A stretch of DNA of 11,835 nucleotides, taken from positions 1 to 11,835 of the forward strand of contig CALCHI010000136.1 of NCBI GenBank assembly GCA_937901285.1, read 5' to 3'. The stretch's first letter is position 1. Every line of letters starts with the position of its first letter. Source of the stretch: UBA8437 sp003445035. GTDB lineage: Bacteria > Planctomycetota > Planctomycetia > Planctomycetales > Planctomycetaceae. Positions 9,032 to 11,835 of the stretch are shown piece by piece. The position numbers were made by a program, and so were the translations under genes. The notes beneath the pieces are model-generated. The model was not told the origin of the DNA. It ran no database searches and saw only the letters and a program-made list of their open reading frames with translations.

Positions 9032-9967
9032 GTGACGACGGCGACCGACGAGACGCCTTACCGGCCGAAGATCGTCGGCCTGGGCGAATTGCTCTGGGAC
9101 GTGTTTCCCGACCAGCGACGGCCCGGCGGTGCCCCGGCGAATTTCGCATGGCACGCCAACCAGATGGGGGCCCGGGGCCTGGTTGTTTCGCGGGTCGGTG
9201 CGGATCAACTGGGAGACGAACTGGTCGGGTTCCTGGACAGCCAGGGACTCGATTCGGGCTACGTCCAGCGGGACGCCGTTCAATCCACCGGCACTGTCAG
9301 CATCACGACCACCGCAGATGGTCAACCCGACTACACGATTCACGAACCGGTCGCCTGGGATTTCCTGGAGTGGACCGACACCCTGGCGACTCTCTTCAAG
9401 GATATCGCTGCGGTCTGTTTCGGGACGATCGCCCAGCGGCTGCCGACGTCGAGGGCGACCATCAGCTCCTGCCTGGACGCGATGCCCGAAGGGGCTCTGA
9501 AGGTCTACGACATCAACCTTCGCAAGGCGTCCTGGGAACTGGCCACCGTCGAGACCTCACTGGACCGTGCTGACATCGTGAAACTCAACGACGAGGAACT
9601 CGAGGTGCTGGCCGAGGGACTCGACTGGGTCGGTGCCGATCCGGCCGAGATCGCCGCTCACCTCCAGGATCGCTACCAACTGGACGGCGTCTGGATCACC
9701 CGTGGTGCCGACGGTTGCCTGCTGCGGGGGGGCGAGGAACTGGTCGAATGCGAGGGGATCGAAGTCGAGGTGGCCGACACGGTCGGGGCGGGCGATTCCT
9801 TCACGGCAGCGATGATCTGGGCACAATGGGTGGGTTGGCCCCTGGCCGAATCGGCCGAGTTGGCCAACCGGGTCGGTGCCCTGGTTGCCTCGCGGCCCGG
9901 GGGGATGCCCGATCTTTCGGATCGTCTTCCCGGTTTGATCGAAGATGGTCCCTGGTGCGCATCATGA
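9032..9967 (+). CDS. PfkB-family sugar kinase, probably fructokinase-like
   Basis: The 311-residue protein has the normal length and motif order of the ribokinase/PfkB family, cytoplasmic enzymes that phosphorylate a sugar hydroxyl with ATP. The N-terminal strand G-L-G-E-L-L-W-D-V-F-P (16-26) is followed by the sugar-binding G-G-A-P-A-N-F (32-38), a form typical of fructokinases. K-L-N-D-E-E appears in the C-terminal half, and D-T-V-G-A-G-D-S-F (249-257) supplies the G-A-G anion hole and the catalytic base D255. Fructose is the best guess at the substrate, but related kinases acting on other sugars share this pattern. The GTG start at 9032 follows AGGGG by 10 nt. The sulfotransferase gene begins 13 nt after the stop, so this is probably the first gene of a three-gene transcript. 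Confidence 0.93.
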   Translation: MTTATDETPYRPKIVGLGELLWDVFPDQRRPGGAPANFAWHANQMGARGLVVSRVGADQLGDELVGFLDSQGLDSGYVQRDAVQSTGTVSITTTADGQPDYTIHEPVAWDFLEWTDTLATLFKDIAAVCFGTIAQRLPTSRATISSCLDAMPEGALKVYDINLRKASWELATVETSLDRADIVKLNDEELEVLAEGLDWVGADPAEIAAHLQDRYQLDGVWITRGADGCLLRGGEELVECEGIEVEVADTVGAGDSFTAAMIWAQWVGWPLAESAELANRVGALVASRPGGMPDLSDRLPGLIEDGPWCAS

Positions 9968-9980
9968 AACAGGCTCTGCG

Positions 9981-10724
9981 ATGACATCCGCTTTCACCGG
10001 CCCGGTCCGCGTCGCCATGTGGTCCGGTCCCCGCAATATCTCGACCGCCATGATGCGGGCCTGGGAGAATCGGTCCGACAGCGTGGTCGTCGATGAACCG
10101 CTCTACGCGCACTACCTGGACGTCACCGGGAAGGATCACCCGATGGCGGCCGAGGTGATCGCGGCCGGCGAGACCGACTGGGAGAAGGCGGTCGAATGGC
10201 TGACGGGGTCGGAACCGCACGGGGCGGGGGTCTTTTACCAGAAGCACATGGCGCACCACCTGTTGCCGGAAATGGGACGCGACTGGATCGACCGCCTGGC
10301 CAACTGCCTGTTGATCCGTGACCCCCGGGAGATGATCACCTCCTACATTGTCAAGAACGACATTCCCGAGATGGAGGACCTGGGGATTCCGCAGTTGGTC
10401 GAGGTCTACGAGAGGGTGCTGGAACGGACGGGGGCCCCGCCGCCGATCGTCGATTCCCGGGACGTGCTCGAAGATCCTCGTCGGGTGCTGGGTCTGCTGT
10501 GCGAGTCGATTGGAGTGGAATTCGTCGATGCGATGCTCGGCTGGCCGCCGGGCCGGCGAGACAGTGACGGTGTCTGGGCTCCGCACTGGTACGACCAGGT
10601 CGAACAATCCACCGGATTTCGCAGCTACCGTCCCAAGTCCGACGAGGTTCCCGAACATCTTGCCGGTTTGCTCGCCGAATGCCAGGCGTGTTATGACCGG
10701 TTGTACGCTGACCGTTTGGTGTAG
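9981..10724 (+). CDS. P-loop sulfotransferase-like protein
   Basis: This protein of 247 residues is short for a sulfotransferase but has both cofactor signatures of the P-loop fold. The N-terminal M-W-S-G-P-R-N-I-S-T (13-22), right after the first strand, sits where the 5'-phosphosulfate loop binds PAPS. L-L-I-R-D-P-R-E-M-I-T-S-Y (110-122) has the Arg (R113) and Ser (S121) of the 3'-phosphate site. Histidines H100, H103 and H104 in the block before it are candidate active-site residues. Family knowledge points to sulfate transfer from PAPS to a hydroxyl or amine; the acceptor is unknown, and some members may bind other nucleotides. It is cytoplasmic, with no signal or membrane segment. ATG 9981 puts the first strand at the N-terminus; the upstream in-frame start at 9945 would overlap the kinase. 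The aminotransferase begins 4 nt after its stop. Confidence 0.85.
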   Translation: MTSAFTGPVRVAMWSGPRNISTAMMRAWENRSDSVVVDEPLYAHYLDVTGKDHPMAAEVIAAGETDWEKAVEWLTGSEPHGAGVFYQKHMAHHLLPEMGRDWIDRLANCLLIRDPREMITSYIVKNDIPEMEDLGIPQLVEVYERVLERTGAPPPIVDSRDVLEDPRRVLGLLCESIGVEFVDAMLGWPPGRRDSDGVWAPHWYDQVEQSTGFRSYRPKSDEVPEHLAGLLAECQACYDRLYADRLV

Positions 10725-10728
10725 AGAC

Positions 10729-11640
10729 ATGCAGCAGAAGTTCGACGAGAAGAATCGCGACCTGTTGATCAACATCAACGGGCAGATGATCCACCGCGAC
10801 GAGGCGGGGATCAGTCCCTTCGATTCGCTGGTCCAGGGTGGTGACGGGGCGTGGGAGGGCCTGCGGCTTTACGACGGTCGCATCTTCAAGCTCACCGAAC
10901 ACCTCGATCGGCTTCGCAGTTCGGCGCTGGCGATGGCCTTCGAGTCGATCCCCACCCACGAGGAGATCACCTCCGAGATCACCCGCACGCTCGAGGCGAA
11001 TTCGATGCATGATGGTGTTCATATCCGCCTGACGCTTTCCCGGGGCCTGAAGATCACCTCGGGCATGGATCCCCGGCTGAACCAGGCGGGGCCGACGCTG
11101 ATCGTGCTGGCCGAGCACAAGCCTCCGGTCTACGACAAGGCGGGCGTGCGATTGATCACCAGCAGCATCCGCCGGTTTCCGCCCGACTGTCTCGACCCGA
11201 AGATCCACAGCAACAACCTGGTGCAGTCGATCCTGGCCAAGATCGAGTCGAATGCGGCGGGGGCTGACGACGCGTTGATGCTCGATCACCACGGGTTCGT
11301 GGCCGAGACGAACGCAACGCACGTGTTCCTGGTGTCCGGCGAGACGGTGCTGACCAGCCGGGCGGTGGCGTGTCCCGAGGGGATCACGCGCGAGACGGTG
11401 CTGGAACTGTGTCACGATAACGGGATCGCCTGCAGCGAAACCGACCTGTCACTGACTGATGTCTACCGTGCCGACGAGATGTTCTGTTCGGGGACGATGG
11501 GCGAACTGGCAGCGGTGGTCGAGGTGGACGGTCGGCCGATCGGCGGGGGGGCCGAGGCGGCACCCGGGTCGATGACCCGGCGGCTCTCGGAGTTGTTTGC
11601 CTCGCGGACCGCCGCCGAGGGAACCCGGGTGGTCGATTGA
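10729..11640 (+). CDS. Class-IV PLP aminotransferase (branched-chain / D-amino-acid type)
   Basis: The 303-residue product matches fold-type IV PLP enzymes over its whole length. Visible landmarks are G-D-G-A-W-E-G-L-R (38-46), H-L-D-R-L (58-62, R61 the likely phosphate-binding arginine), A-E-T-N-A-T-H-V-F (192-200, E193 the likely contact to the PLP ring nitrogen), P-E-G-I-T-R, and C-S-G-T-M-G-E (253-259). It would transfer an amino group between an amino acid and a 2-oxoacid. A branched-chain or D-amino-acid substrate cannot be separated by eye, and aminodeoxychorismate lyase is a relative. The lysine region is odd: D-P-K-I-H-S-N-N (156-163) has His160 where many relatives have Lys, and the nearest lysine is K158. 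H198 also replaces the usual Asn of the family signature. ATG 10729, 4 nt after the sulfotransferase stop, is the natural start; the open frame continuing back to 10348 only overlaps that gene. Confidence 0.9.
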   Translation: MQQKFDEKNRDLLININGQMIHRDEAGISPFDSLVQGGDGAWEGLRLYDGRIFKLTEHLDRLRSSALAMAFESIPTHEEITSEITRTLEANSMHDGVHIRLTLSRGLKITSGMDPRLNQAGPTLIVLAEHKPPVYDKAGVRLITSSIRRFPPDCLDPKIHSNNLVQSILAKIESNAAGADDALMLDHHGFVAETNATHVFLVSGETVLTSRAVACPEGITRETVLELCHDNGIACSETDLSLTDVYRADEMFCSGTMGELAAVVEVDGRPIGGGAEAAPGSMTRRLSELFASRTAAEGTRVVD

Positions 11641-11691
11641 ATGGCTGGCCGGGCTGGTCTAAAAGAAACGTCTAACATGATGAAAAAGACA

Positions 11692-11697
11692 GGGGAG
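11692..11697 (+). promoter_or_regulatory. Strong ribosome-binding site for the lipoprotein gene
   Basis: GGGGAG with a 6-nt spacer precedes ATG 11704. It favours that start over the in-frame ATGs at 11641, 11677 and 11680, none of which has a comparable site. Confidence 0.6.
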
Positions 11698-11703
11698 AGA
11701 GTG

Positions 11704-11835
11704 ATGACGAGCCGAGCGACGTGGACGACGGTGTTGGCCGGGCTGGTGCTGGCCGGATGTGCCGGCAACACCCTGGAAGCCCCGAAGGTGAGACCCTCGC
11801 GGTCGGACCAGGCCGCACAGGGGAAACAGGCCGCA
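11704..11835 (+). CDS. Predicted lipoprotein, 3' end cut by the window
   Basis: Only 44 codons are visible, and the frame is still open at the window edge. The N-terminus is a short basic segment, a hydrophobic stretch and the lipobox L-A-G-C with the lipidated cysteine at residue 19. Alanine follows at +2, which does not signal retention in the inner membrane, so outer-membrane anchoring is likely. The rest is a low-complexity stretch rich in Ala, Gln, Lys and Pro, as in a flexible tether. The functional part is outside the window and no family can be named. It starts 63 nt after the aminotransferase stop, so it may be cotranscribed or have its own promoter; TTGAAT (11637) and TAAAAG (11660) with a 17-bp spacer are a weak candidate. 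Confidence 0.7.
   Translation, partial: MTSRATWTTVLAGLVLAGCAGNTLEAPKVRPSRSDQAAQGKQAA

Noticed and set aside
8843..9343. Minus-strand frame of 166 codons over the tRNA and start of the kinase
   Set aside because: It runs through a perfect tRNA gene and the conserved start of a sugar kinase, so it is not coding.
10348..10728. N-terminal extension of the aminotransferase frame
   Set aside because: It overlaps the sulfotransferase in another frame, its translation is Arg/Ser-rich, and the family normally starts at ATG 10729.
10351..11415. Open minus-strand frame of 354 codons across the sulfotransferase and aminotransferase genes
   Set aside because: It spans two real genes in antisense and ends with Arg/Ser/Pro-rich sequence typical of shadow frames.

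Overview
The window reads as ordinary chromosomal DNA of a GC-rich planctomycete (Planctomycetota). The main reason is lineage-typical families: two DUF1549/DUF1553 (PSCyt2/PSD1) secreted proteins with CXXCH motifs, a Tat-exported DUF1501 protein, and a TPR protein ending in two RNA polymerase alpha-CTD-like domains. Shine-Dalgarno use is patchy, which also fits. I see no transposase, integrase, phage gene or CRISPR array. The genus cannot be told from the sequence.

Layout. (1) Bases 1-3617 (+): the 3' part of an export-type beta-sandwich protein, whose stop overlaps the start of a large Big_2/DUF1549/DUF1553 protein. (2) Bases 3630-7300 (-): a second, shorter DUF1549/DUF1553 protein followed 5 nt later by a DUF1501 protein with a twin-arginine signal. 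The two groups converge with a 12-nt gap that holds a GC-rich hairpin. (3) Bases 7301-7479: a compact divergent control region. Minus-strand TATAAT and plus-strand TATACT overlap there, and a 10-bp direct repeat lies in the plus-strand leader. (4) Bases 7480-8796 (+): a TPR protein with tandem alpha-CTD domains, probably a DNA- or RNAP-interacting regulator. (5) Bases 8797-9031: tRNA-Gln(TTG), preceded by a 10-bp direct repeat and followed by a nested stem structure that ends just before the next ribosome-binding site. (6) Bases 9032-11640 (+): a tight three-gene run of PfkB sugar kinase, P-loop sulfotransferase and class-IV PLP aminotransferase. (7) Bases 11704-11835 (+): the start of a lipoprotein gene cut by the window edge.

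How the genes may work together. The DUF1549/DUF1553 and DUF1501 proteins are all exported and lie side by side, so they probably form an extracytoplasmic module. These families have no agreed biochemical role. The alpha-CTD regulator is transcribed away from the DUF1549-DUF1501 pair out of the shared control region, so autoregulation or regulation of its neighbour is plausible but only inferred. The kinase-sulfotransferase-aminotransferase run is probably one transcript. Its three activities do not fit a pathway I recognise.

Most worth a second look: the tandem alpha-CTD protein, in which the R265-type DNA contact is kept but the K298-type contact is lost in both copies; the overlapping bidirectional promoter with its leader repeat; the odd catalytic-lysine register of the aminotransferase; and the undescribed three-gene cassette.
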